This document shows positions 1 to 6,438 of a stretch of DNA of 8,235 nt, in pieces. Position numbers and translations under genes: made by a program. The notes beneath the pieces were generated by a model, which was given only the letters and a program-made list of their open reading frames with translations, was not told the DNA's origin and did not search any database. How positions within the stretch are numbered: position 1 is the stretch's first letter; each line of letters begins with the position of its first letter. Source of the DNA: Candidatus Gastranaerophilales bacterium (GTDB lineage Bacteria > Cyanobacteriota > Vampirovibrionia > Gastranaerophilales > Gastranaerophilaceae); NCBI GenBank assembly GCA_944326495.1, contig CALVEE010000065.1, forward strand, positions 1 through 8,235. Direction: 5' to 3'.

Positions 1-242
1 TCGTTACCTGTGTAAGAGATGTTGTATTTGATACAAGTACGGCAATTGTAGGAGAAATCGGGCTTTCAGGAGAAATCAGAGCCGTTAATAATATTGAAAA
101 AAGAATAAATGAGGCTCAAAAACTCGGGTTTAAAAGAATTATTATCCCTGCATCAAATGAAATTCAAGAAGAATTTAAGGGAATTGAAGTAATTAAAGTT
201 AAACGAATTCTCGAAGCAATAACCCGCGGAGTAAAGGGATAG
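1..242 (+). CDS. radA: DNA repair protein RadA (Sms), C-terminal fragment
   Basis: The reading frame that starts at base 3 runs open from the window edge to a TAG at 240-242 and encodes about 79 residues. The pattern EIGLSGEIRAV, then EKRINEAQKLGFKRIIIP, then a short tail with GIEVIKV, is characteristic of the end of bacterial RadA. This is the Lon-protease-like C-terminal domain that lacks the protease active site. RadA is a cytoplasmic RecA-family ATPase/helicase that drives branch migration during recombinational repair. The N-terminal zinc finger and the RecA core with Walker motifs lie upstream of the window, so their intactness cannot be judged. The stop lies only 7 bases before the GTG start of the next gene, so the two are probably co-transcribed, although their functions look unrelated. 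The family call is secure; the rest of the gene is not visible. Confidence 0.9.
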   Translation, partial: VTCVRDVVFDTSTAIVGEIGLSGEIRAVNNIEKRINEAQKLGFKRIIIPASNEIQEEFKGIEVIKVKRILEAITRGVKG

Positions 243-249
243 GAATTTT

Positions 250-1701
250 GTGAATAAGAAAGAAACAAATATGGAAGAAAACAAAATCGGATTTATTGAT
301 AAATATTATAAGATAATCCTTATTTTAATCTTTCTGGCTGGAATTCTTATACGTTCTTATTTGTATATTTGTAATCAATCTTTATGGCTTGATGAAGCGA
401 GTCTTGCAATAAATGTTGTCAATGAACCTTATAAAAATCTTTTTGAAGGATTAAAATTACTGCAGGCATGCCCGCCGGGATTTACAGTGTTTGCAAAATT
501 TTTAATTGATATTGTTCATACACAAAATCTTTATATAAGAGACTTAATATTAAGATTTATTCCTTTTAGCTCAGGAATATTATCGATTTTTGCATTTTTT
601 TATCTTGTAAAATTAGTATTTAATCATAATAAAAAAGCTGTCTTAACTGCAACAACTTTTTTTACTCTAACTCCGGCTGCCATTATATATTCTGTACAAT
701 TTAAACAGTATTCTCTTGAATTATTTATCGCAACAATTTTATTAATTATCTTCTATAAAATGCTTATCTTGAATAAAAATAAAAAATATTATTCTGTTAT
801 AATCGCAATTGCACCGTGGTTTTCGTACTCTTCTTTTTTTATAATCTTTGCAGGATTGATAGCTTTATTTTTTTTAAATAAAAAAAAATTTTTATTTACA
901 TTTTTTCTTTTTATAATTAGTAGTCTGGCATATTATTTTATAAGTTTGAAATCTGTATTTGAACTTAATTATTCAGGAATGGACGCATATTGGAGTATGG
1001 CATATTCTTTTCTGGAAATTTCTCATCCTACCAGATTATTCTACAGAATTGGTGATTTATTTACAATGTACAAAATTCCTGCTTTAATAACAGGAATAAT
1101 ATGTTCATTTACTTTGTTATATTATCTTGTATCTAAAGAGCATAAATATTTGGAGAAAATAATATTTGTTCTACCAGTAATCTTTACTATTTTCGCATCT
1201 ATATTTCATAAATATCCTTTTTGTTGCCGTTTAATATTATTTTTATTACCTTTGCTTATCTTAACAATTACTGATTACAAAATAAAAGGCGCCGTAGTAT
1301 TAAAAACTGTTATTGCATTAATTATTGCCGTCTCTATGATATCTTATAAACCTGATGCAAAGGAATATTGCTATGCCTATGGCAGATACTCTGTAGAATA
1401 TGTAAAACAACATATTAAACAAAATGAAACAATTATTTTAGATGATATGAGGGCAGAATATGTATTATATTTAAAAAATTATAATAAAGATAATATAGTT
1501 GTATTACCAATATCCTGTCTTTTTATTAACATAGAGAAATGCTCAGCTCTTGTAAAAGCATTACCTCGTGGACATTATTATTTTTTATCATCTTCATACT
1601 ATGCAAAAGAAATTGCAGAGGAGGCAGGTTTAAAACCTATTGAATTGGATTTGGGATTTAAACCGAAAAAATGCAAAGCCGTTTATTTTGAGAAAAATTA
1701 G
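250..1701 (+). CDS. GT-C family membrane glycosyltransferase (family 39/ArnT-like)
   Basis: This is a 483-residue polytopic membrane protein, with a first transmembrane segment at about residues 21-40 and many more hydrophobic helices to about residue 365. A largely soluble C-terminal portion follows. Just after the first helix is LWLDEASLA, with acidic D48-E49. This first-loop acidic motif is the hallmark of GT-C enzymes such as PMT and ArnT, which use polyprenyl-phosphate sugars on the outer face of the membrane. A second family-like patch is FKQYSLELF near residue 155. Sugar and acceptor cannot be told from sequence; cell-surface glycan, lipid or protein glycosylation are all possible. The GTG start at 250 is preceded by a purine-rich GGGATAGGA ribosome-binding stretch. 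An ATG at 271 is an alternative start. The gene is visibly more AT-rich than its neighbours and holds long homopolymers (T8 at 868-875, A9 at 880-888), which could reflect recent acquisition or membrane-protein codon bias. Confidence 0.8.
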   Translation: MNKKETNMEENKIGFIDKYYKIILILIFLAGILIRSYLYICNQSLWLDEASLAINVVNEPYKNLFEGLKLLQACPPGFTVFAKFLIDIVHTQNLYIRDLILRFIPFSSGILSIFAFFYLVKLVFNHNKKAVLTATTFFTLTPAAIIYSVQFKQYSLELFIATILLIIFYKMLILNKNKKYYSVIIAIAPWFSYSSFFIIFAGLIALFFLNKKKFLFTFFLFIISSLAYYFISLKSVFELNYSGMDAYWSMAYSFLEISHPTRLFYRIGDLFTMYKIPALITGIICSFTLLYYLVSKEHKYLEKIIFVLPVIFTIFASIFHKYPFCCRLILFLLPLLILTITDYKIKGAVVLKTVIALIIAVSMISYKPDAKEYCYAYGRYSVEYVKQHIKQNETIILDDMRAEYVLYLKNYNKDNIVVLPISCLFINIEKCSALVKALPRGHYYFLSSSYYAKEIAEEAGLKPIELDLGFKPKKCKAVYFEKN

Positions 1702-1712
1702 GAGAATAATAT

Positions 1713-2522
1713 ATGGTAATTGATGCGCATGTTCATATCGGAAAAGCTTTCTGGGGTGATTTTTCACCGGAGTTTTTATTAAGTATTATCGGAGAGAATA
1801 TCGGAATTTGTTCTAACCTTGAAGCTATCGACAGTTATACGGGTAAAGATGAACTGCAGGCGAATATGGATATGCTGAAAGCTGCGCAAAAATACCGTCA
1901 GATAAAACCGCTTATCGTATGTCAGGCTGAAAGAACAAGAGATAATCATGTCGTGAAATATCTTTTAAGAGAATATTCCGACATTGTCGGGTTAAAATTT
2001 CATCCTGAGTTTACTAAACTTCCCGCAGCTTCCGAAAAGTATGATAAATATCTGGAACTTGCAAGAGAATTTAAAAAGCCCTGCCTGTATCATTCAGGTC
2101 ATATCAAATCTAAATATTCTTCTCCGCTTTTAATATATGAAAAAGCAAAACAATTTCCAGATGTTCCGATAATCCTCGGACATCTTTCAACAAGTCCTGC
2201 GGAACTCCAAAAAATAGCAATAGATATCATTGTAGAATCTATCGAAAAAGAAACAGCAACTTTATATGCTGATTTGTCCTGGGTGAGTGTGGACACTGCA
2301 ATTAATCTTATTGAAAAACTAAAAAATACATCCAAAGGTGATTTTACAAACCGCATAATGTGGGCATCCGATGCGCCTGTAGGCGGTGAAATCAACCAGA
2401 GAAAAGAACTTTACGACAGAAATCTTAATCTTTTTAAAGTAAAAATTCTTGAACATTTTAAAGATGAAGATTTATTGAATAAGCTTCTTTACAAAAACGC
2501 AAGGGAACTTTTCAATTTCTAA
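1713..2522 (+). CDS. amidohydrolase-2 family metal-dependent hydrolase (TIM barrel)
   Basis: The 269-residue product has the marks of the amidohydrolase superfamily, Amidohydro_2 branch. The N-terminal MVIDAHVHIG carries the D4-x-H6-x-H8 metal motif. GLKFHPEF follows (H97), then YHSGH (H127 and H130), LGHLS (H157) and a late WASDAP with the expected catalytic aspartate D220. Family members hydrolyse or decarboxylate small cyclic or carboxylated compounds in the cytoplasm; the substrate here is unknown. The length is normal for a compact member and no key residue is obviously missing. Translation signals are strong: AGGAGA at 1700-1705 overlaps the stop of the preceding glycosyltransferase gene and lies 7 bases before the ATG. 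This supports an operon with that gene and possibly radA. The stop codon overlaps the stop of the convergent gene on the other strand, so no dedicated terminator fits between them. Confidence 0.85.
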   Translation: MVIDAHVHIGKAFWGDFSPEFLLSIIGENIGICSNLEAIDSYTGKDELQANMDMLKAAQKYRQIKPLIVCQAERTRDNHVVKYLLREYSDIVGLKFHPEFTKLPAASEKYDKYLELAREFKKPCLYHSGHIKSKYSSPLLIYEKAKQFPDVPIILGHLSTSPAELQKIAIDIIVESIEKETATLYADLSWVSVDTAINLIEKLKNTSKGDFTNRIMWASDAPVGGEINQRKELYDRNLNLFKVKILEHFKDEDLLNKLLYKNARELFNF

Positions 2523-3646
2523 ATTCGGGTTTTATTTTTACCGGCTTTAGCTCTTTTCTTGCGTCTCATCAGGTCAACAAAAGCCTCAAGCCTTGTTATA
2601 TAACCTGCTTTCCCTGTCTGCTCGTCCATAACAAGCGTTAAAAGCGGGATTTCATGTTCGCCCCTCATTGTAGGGAATATATTTTGTGACATAATTTCCG
2701 GCATGCAGGTGAAAGGCGAGATATGAATAATGCCGTCTTTCCCGTGTTCGTCTGCAAATACTACATCAGAGACACACTCCAGCGCATCACCGCCGATATC
2801 ACGCATAAGATAAGGCTTTGCCATTCTCTCTGCTCTTTGAAGGTGGGTCTCAGGCGGACGGAAAGCTTTCGGGATAATTGCGTCTTTTAAGAAACTACCT
2901 ACAGTTAAGCTTCTTCTGGTCTCAACTCCCATTTTTCCGAGCTCACGTTCAATATTCTGGTTAGAGAATTCGTCATTTACAAGGAAAATTTCACCTGTAA
3001 TATCCACACGCATAACTTCGCGGTTTGGATCTATTTCAGTTTTTTCGATTTCTTTTAAAGCTAATTCATACGCTTTATGCAGTTCTCTTGTAGAATCAGC
3101 TTTATCTATTAATCTCAAAGCTTTTTTATAATTTTTTTCAGCATCACCGAATTTGATTTCTCTTGCGCGGTAATAAGATAGAGCTCTGTCTAAATCATCT
3201 ATTGCAAAGATTTTCCGCATAGTAATATTTATTGCCCTAAGTATTAATATAGGATCATTTTTGCCGGAAATATCTTTCAGGAATTTATAGAGCCCCTTAA
3301 TTCCGTCATACAAAGATAGTTCAATATAATTAGCTTTATAGCCTAAATCCTTAAGTGTATTATGGATATTTGTACCATACTCTCCGAGCCTGCAAATCCC
3401 GGGAGAAGTAATCATTGCAACATAATCAGCTCCGCCCTCGATTGCTTCAATAAAGTTGCCTAAGATAAGTTTATAAGGAAGGCATACTGCTTCGGGAGAA
3501 TTTTTTGTTCCGTATGATAAGGTCTTTTTATTGGTATACGGCGGAATATACGGTTCTACACCTATTTTCCTTAGTCCTGCCGACCAGGCGATTGAAATTG
3601 AACCCATATGCGGGAATGCTACTTTAATTTTTTTTCCTTTTGCCAT
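2519..3646 (-). CDS. COG3581-type protein of the acyl-CoA dehydratase/activase superfamily (CoA protein activase-like)
   Basis: The 375-residue soluble protein opens with KIKVAFPHMGSISIAWSAGL, then VCLPYKLILGNFIEAIEGGAD and ITSPGICRLGEYG. This pattern is typical of proteins annotated as COG3581, or CoA protein activase, which are related to the D-component of 2-hydroxyacyl-CoA dehydratases. Cysteines at about C55 (VCLPYK), C85 (GICRLG), C291 and C314 (PFTCMPE) are candidate ligands for an iron-sulfur cluster, as in HgdB-like folds. No biochemical role is established for this branch. The usual partner, a BadF/HgdC-type ATPase (COG1924), is not in the window, so the gene stands alone here. The ATG at 3644-3646 is preceded on the minus strand by a good AGGGAGA ribosome-binding site (plus-strand 3655-3661) with 8-base spacing. 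A run of charged residues near the middle is probably a helical insert. Family placement is fairly sure; function is not. Confidence 0.75.
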   Translation of the reverse strand: MAKGKKIKVAFPHMGSISIAWSAGLRKIGVEPYIPPYTNKKTLSYGTKNSPEAVCLPYKLILGNFIEAIEGGADYVAMITSPGICRLGEYGTNIHNTLKDLGYKANYIELSLYDGIKGLYKFLKDISGKNDPILILRAINITMRKIFAIDDLDRALSYYRAREIKFGDAEKNYKKALRLIDKADSTRELHKAYELALKEIEKTEIDPNREVMRVDITGEIFLVNDEFSNQNIERELGKMGVETRRSLTVGSFLKDAIIPKAFRPPETHLQRAERMAKPYLMRDIGGDALECVSDVVFADEHGKDGIIHISPFTCMPEIMSQNIFPTMRGEHEIPLLTLVMDEQTGKAGYITRLEAFVDLMRRKKRAKAGKNKTRI

Positions 3647-3661
3647 TTTATATTTCTCCCT

Positions 3662-3678
3662 ACCCTGTTATTATATCA
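3662..3678 (-). promoter_or_regulatory. extended -10 promoter for the leftward COG3581-type gene
   Basis: On the minus strand the sequence TGATATAAT (plus 3670-3678) is a perfect extended -10 element: TG, one base, then consensus TATAAT. Initiation would fall near 3662-3664, giving a short leader of about 17 bases that still contains the AGGGAGA ribosome-binding site. No good -35 hexamer is present at normal spacing. The position where it would lie (plus 3693-3698) is occupied by the -10 box of the opposing mutL promoter. Confidence 0.65.
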
Positions 3679-3688
3679 CAAGATTTTT

Positions 3689-3706
3689 TGGTATAATAAA
3701 TTCTGA
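3689..3706 (+). promoter_or_regulatory. extended -10 promoter for mutL
   Basis: TGGTATAAT at 3689-3697 is a perfect extended -10 element with consensus TATAAT at 3692-3697. Only eight bases separate it from the ATG at 3706. The usual 6-8 base distance from the -10 box to the transcription start puts initiation at 3704-3706, at or next to the start codon. There is no convincing -35 hexamer, and the expected site (3669-3674) coincides with the -10 box of the leftward promoter. The T-rich lead-in AAGATTTTTTGGT is closely matched upstream of accD. Confidence 0.7.
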
Positions 3707-5478
3707 TGAAAAGAATTGTTCAGTTATCAAAAAATGTTATAAACCAGATTGCAGCAGGAGAAGTTATAGAAAGACCCTATTCTGTAGTAAAGGAGCTTGT
3801 AGAAAATTCTATTGATGCAGGGGCTTCCAGAATAAGTATAGAAATATCTAATGACTGTAGAAATATACGCGTTGCAGACAATGGTTCGGGAATTCATCCG
3901 GATGATATTATGCTAGCGTTTTCAAAGCATGCTACAAGCAAAATTTCTTCCGGCGAAGATTTATATGCCGTTAAAACTATGGGGTTTAGAGGTGAAGCTT
4001 TAGCCAGTATTATTTCGATTTCAAAGCTTACCTGTATTACAAGAACAGCGGATTTTGATTACGGAACAAAAGTTGAGTGTGAGAATTCCGAAGTAAAAAA
4101 AGCACAGACCGGATGCGCAGTCGGAACAATAATGGAAATTCGGGATTTATTCTATAATCTTCCTGCAAGGCTTAAGTTTTTGAAATCTTCAAAGACAGAG
4201 TTTGCTTATATAAACGAACTTATCCAATCACTTGCGCTTATTCATCCGGAGGTTTCTTTTGAACTCAAGAATAACGGAAAAACTGTCTTGAAAACGACAG
4301 GGCAGAATAATCCGGAGCAGGTAATAAAAGAAGTTTTCAGTGAAGATATAGTTTCGCATCTTAAGCCGGTATTGAAAACCGATAAGCTTTCCGGACTTAA
4401 AATATCAGGTTTTGTAAGTACTCCGGATTATACCCGCTCCAGCAAAAAAGACTATTACACGTATGTTAATTTCAGAATGGTAAAATGTCCGATTTTTCAC
4501 AAATCTATTGATACAGCTTATAAAAATCTTATCGGTTCAAGGTATCCTTTTGTTATTCTGAATTTAGAAATCCCGCCTGAAGATGTGGATGTTAATGTTC
4601 ATCCGACTAAAAAAGAAGTACGGTATAAAAACCCTAACCAGATTTTTAATTTTATTCATTCATCAATAGACATGGCGTTAACGGATACAATTGAAAAAGA
4701 GCCTGCAGCTGTGATTTCATCTCCGGAAGCTGTTGAAGAAAAACAATTAAAACCGAGTTTTGACTTTACCCCCAAAGATGATATTTTTGTAGAAGAAGGC
4801 GCTACAATTAAAGATTTTTTACTCCAAAAAGAAGAAACGAGAACCGCGGTAATAAAAGAATTCCCCAAACGCGAGGCAGTGATTTCCGAACAGAGAAAAT
4901 TTATTGAAGAAAAAATTCCGGAAAAGGAAGAAATGATAATCGGCCAGTACCGCAAAACTTATATTTTAATTGAGCGTGAAGAAGGGTTAGAGATTGTTGA
5001 CCAGCATATTGCGGACGAAAGATATATTTATGAAAAACTAAAAAAATCTAAAAATATCGACTGCCAGCTTTTGTTTATTTCTGATGTAATAGAAGTTTCG
5101 CCTACTGACAGGGAACTTTTGGAAAATAACAGGGATAAACTTGCAAAATTCGGTTACGAAATAGAGTTCATGTCGGATAATGAAGTTATATTCAAAAAAG
5201 TTCCGCAGCTCATATCAAAAGTTTCTCCTAAGGAAATATTAGCCGATATCTTATCAAGTATTTCCTCTGACATTGATAATATAGAGGAGCAAATCATTAT
5301 TACAACATCCTGCAAGGCTGCTGTAAAAGCAAATACATATCTAAATAATTTTCAAATGCAGGAGATAATTAGGAATTGGCGTAAATGCGAAAAACCATTC
5401 ACCTGTCCTCACGGACGCCCGATTTCTAAGATTATTGAACATAAAGATATTGCTAAGTTTTTCCAGAGAAATAAATAA
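3706..5478 (+). CDS. mutL: DNA mismatch repair protein MutL with endonuclease site
   Basis: The 590-residue MutL has normal length. The N-terminal GHKL ATPase is intact: KELVENSIDAGA with catalytic E30 and N34, VADNGSGI with D58, KHATSKI at 74-80, and GFRGEAL at 93-99. A charged, low-complexity linker spans about residues 330-405. The C-terminal dimerization/endonuclease domain has DQHIADERYIYE (D432, H434, E438, E443), SCKAAVKA (C536) and CPHGRP (C567, H569). These match the metal-binding nuclease site of Bacillus-type MutL, with isoleucine in place of the usual first alanine after DQH. QLLFI from Q454 may be the clamp-binding segment; this is tentative. MutL couples mismatch recognition by MutS to strand nicking. 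The nicking type is typical of bacteria without MutH, which implies clamp-directed strand choice. There is no ribosome-binding site before the ATG and the promoter abuts it, so the message is probably leaderless. No clear terminator follows the stop. Confidence 0.97.
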   Translation: MKRIVQLSKNVINQIAAGEVIERPYSVVKELVENSIDAGASRISIEISNDCRNIRVADNGSGIHPDDIMLAFSKHATSKISSGEDLYAVKTMGFRGEALASIISISKLTCITRTADFDYGTKVECENSEVKKAQTGCAVGTIMEIRDLFYNLPARLKFLKSSKTEFAYINELIQSLALIHPEVSFELKNNGKTVLKTTGQNNPEQVIKEVFSEDIVSHLKPVLKTDKLSGLKISGFVSTPDYTRSSKKDYYTYVNFRMVKCPIFHKSIDTAYKNLIGSRYPFVILNLEIPPEDVDVNVHPTKKEVRYKNPNQIFNFIHSSIDMALTDTIEKEPAAVISSPEAVEEKQLKPSFDFTPKDDIFVEEGATIKDFLLQKEETRTAVIKEFPKREAVISEQRKFIEEKIPEKEEMIIGQYRKTYILIEREEGLEIVDQHIADERYIYEKLKKSKNIDCQLLFISDVIEVSPTDRELLENNRDKLAKFGYEIEFMSDNEVIFKKVPQLISKVSPKEILADILSSISSDIDNIEEQIIITTSCKAAVKANTYLNNFQMQEIIRNWRKCEKPFTCPHGRPISKIIEHKDIAKFFQRNK

Positions 5479-5545
5479 TGTAACAAAATCGTAACATTTC
5501 AGATAATTTTAGGCAATTTTGTGCTTTGATGTGTTTTATATCGGG

Positions 5546-5585
5546 TATAAGAATGTTAGTGAAAAAGTATTTATAGAAAGCAGGT
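5546..5585 (+). promoter_or_regulatory. possible promoter of the small membrane/coiled-coil gene
   Basis: In the 107-base gap after mutL, TATAAG at 5546-5551 is a reasonable -10 box that would start transcription near 5558 and leave a leader of about 30 bases. The only -35-like match, TTTGAT at 5525-5530, is at 15-base spacing, shorter than ideal. Since no terminator is visible after mutL, readthrough from mutL is an alternative source of transcript. The ribosome-binding stretch GAAAGCAGG ends at 5584. Confidence 0.3.
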
Positions 5586-6104
5586 ATGTGTATGGAACCA
5601 ATTAACAATGCAGGAACAGTAAATTATGCAATGACAGTACCACAGAATAACCAGCCGCAGGTACAGGAAGATTACTCTTCAATGCCGATGGTTTATGACC
5701 CGGCAATGGAAGAAAAATCGCAGGCAGCTTCAAGTAAAACAGGGTTGGTGGCGCTTGCAACATTAGCTCTGGCAGGTATCGCATTATACGGCGGATACAA
5801 ATGGGGTAAAAACAAGGCTTTAAAAGATGGCGCAAAAGAGCTTACAGATGATGCAAAGAAAGCGTTTGAAGATCAGATTGCAAAATTAAAAGATGAAAAG
5901 GAAAAACTTCAGAAATGTAATGAAGAAGCCGGAAAAATTGCGGAAGAGAAAACATTCTTAAACCCTGGTTTAGAGGCTCGTTGCAAGAGAATTAAAAAAG
6001 CTTTAACTCCTGATGCCGACGATGCTAAAAAAGCAGCAGACGAAGTTAAGGATAAAGCTGATGATGCTGCTAAAGCAGCAGAAGAAACAGCTTCAAAAGA
6101 ATAA
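5586..6104 (+). CDS. small single-span membrane protein with alanine/lysine-rich coiled-coil tail, function unknown
   Basis: I do not recognise a named family. The 172-residue product has three parts. Residues 1-50 form a polar N-terminus rich in Asn, Gln, Pro, Met and Tyr. A single hydrophobic segment lies at about residues 52-71 (GLVALATLALAGIALYGGY). A highly charged helical tail from about 77 to the end includes DDAKKAADEVKDKADDAAKAAEE, whose Ala/Lys/Asp/Glu repeats resemble LEA-like or apolipoprotein-like helices (motif at about 143-165). There is no signal-peptidase or lipobox motif. The polar N-terminus followed by one span could give either orientation; the lysines after the span (KWGKNK) favour the tail staying in the cytoplasm. 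AGCAGG lies only one base before the ATG at 5586 but 7 bases before an in-frame ATG at 5592, so the true start may be 5592 (170 residues). Coding is supported by the ribosome-binding site, the domain layout and a strong terminator 17 bases after the stop. Confidence 0.75.
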   Translation: MCMEPINNAGTVNYAMTVPQNNQPQVQEDYSSMPMVYDPAMEEKSQAASSKTGLVALATLALAGIALYGGYKWGKNKALKDGAKELTDDAKKAFEDQIAKLKDEKEKLQKCNEEAGKIAEEKTFLNPGLEARCKRIKKALTPDADDAKKAADEVKDKADDAAKAAEETASKE

Positions 6105-6121
6105 TTGGTTTCATATTTGAT

Positions 6122-6153
6122 AAAAAAGACGGATTATTTAATCCGTCTTTTTT
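6122..6153 (+). terminator. intrinsic terminator of the 5586-6104 gene
   Basis: AAAAAAGACGGATTA (6122-6136) and TAATCCGTCTTTTTT (6139-6153) form a perfect 15-bp stem around two bases; in practice the loop will be a little larger. The 3' arm ends in six T residues, as needed for Rho-independent termination. The A-run on the other arm means it could also terminate leftward transcription. Confidence 0.9.
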
Positions 6154-6193
6154 ATATTGAAAATTTTATCTTATATCAGAAGATTAAAACGGC

Positions 6194-6241
6194 TTTTGTT
6201 AGGGTCGATTGGGCATAATTGCCCAATCGACCCTAACAAAA
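6194..6241. repeat. perfect 22-bp palindrome with 4-base loop
   Basis: The left arm at 6194-6215 (TTTTGTTAGGGTCG, then ATTGGGCA) and the right arm at 6220-6241 are exact reverse complements around the loop TAAT. It starts 40 bases after the terminator. Because the arms begin with T and end with A on both strands, it lacks the 3' T-run of an intrinsic terminator in either direction. A REP-like element, a miniature mobile element or a protein-binding/recombination site are all possible. Confidence 0.85.
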
Positions 6242-6313
6242 TAAAATATATTTTTTCTCAACTTCTCAGTTCTAAAAAATCAAAGCTTGCAACACTCCTC
6301 GCCCTGCGGGAGC

Positions 6314-6426
6314 GGATTTGCGGACGGACGACTCGAACGTCAGTGAGTTAGTCCGGATAGCGAACAGACTGAACCGGCTAAGCCGTGAGGCTTAAAGGTG
6401 AAGCTCTGTGAGCGTGGAGCAAATCC
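6314..6426. repeat. cloverleaf-like set of nested stems, possible structured RNA or element relic
   Basis: GGATTTGC (6314-6321) pairs exactly with GCAAATCC (6419-6426). Three hairpins lie inside: CGGAC/GTCCG (6325-6329 with 6351-6355) extended by ACTC/GAGT; TAAGCC-GTGA-GGCTTA (6379-6394) with a GNRA tetraloop; and GCTC-TGT-GAGC (6403-6413). On the minus strand the alternative hairpin GACG-TTCGAGT-CGTC (plus 6327-6341) looks like a tRNA T-arm. Transcription and strand are unknown. The stems are seen directly; the RNA role is inference. Confidence 0.4.
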
Positions 6427-6438
6427 AAGACAGAGGAT

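Noticed and set aside
250..1701. Phage or defence-related membrane protein
   Set aside because: The LWLDEA first-loop motif and the multi-span layout fit a GT-C glycosyltransferase. No toxin, nuclease or defence domain is visible nearby.
3531..3815. Open frame on the plus strand across the divergent promoter region
   Set aside because: It is antisense to the start of the COG3581 gene and out of frame with the start of mutL, both well supported, so it is a shadow frame.
5479..5585. Terminator or riboswitch after mutL
   Set aside because: No GC-rich stem with a T-run and no recognisable aptamer core is present. The GTAACA direct repeats at the left are too short to interpret.
6327..6341. Genuine tRNA gene on the minus strand
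   Set aside because: The T-arm-like hairpin is convincing alone, but the spacing to the acceptor-like helix, the total length and the lack of a recognisable anticodon arm do not fit a functional tRNA.
6157..6351. Open frame of 64 codons on the plus strand after the terminator
   Set aside because: It starts at TTG without a ribosome-binding site, runs straight through the perfect palindrome and the cloverleaf stems, and its product looks like no protein family. Best explained as chance over repeat DNA.
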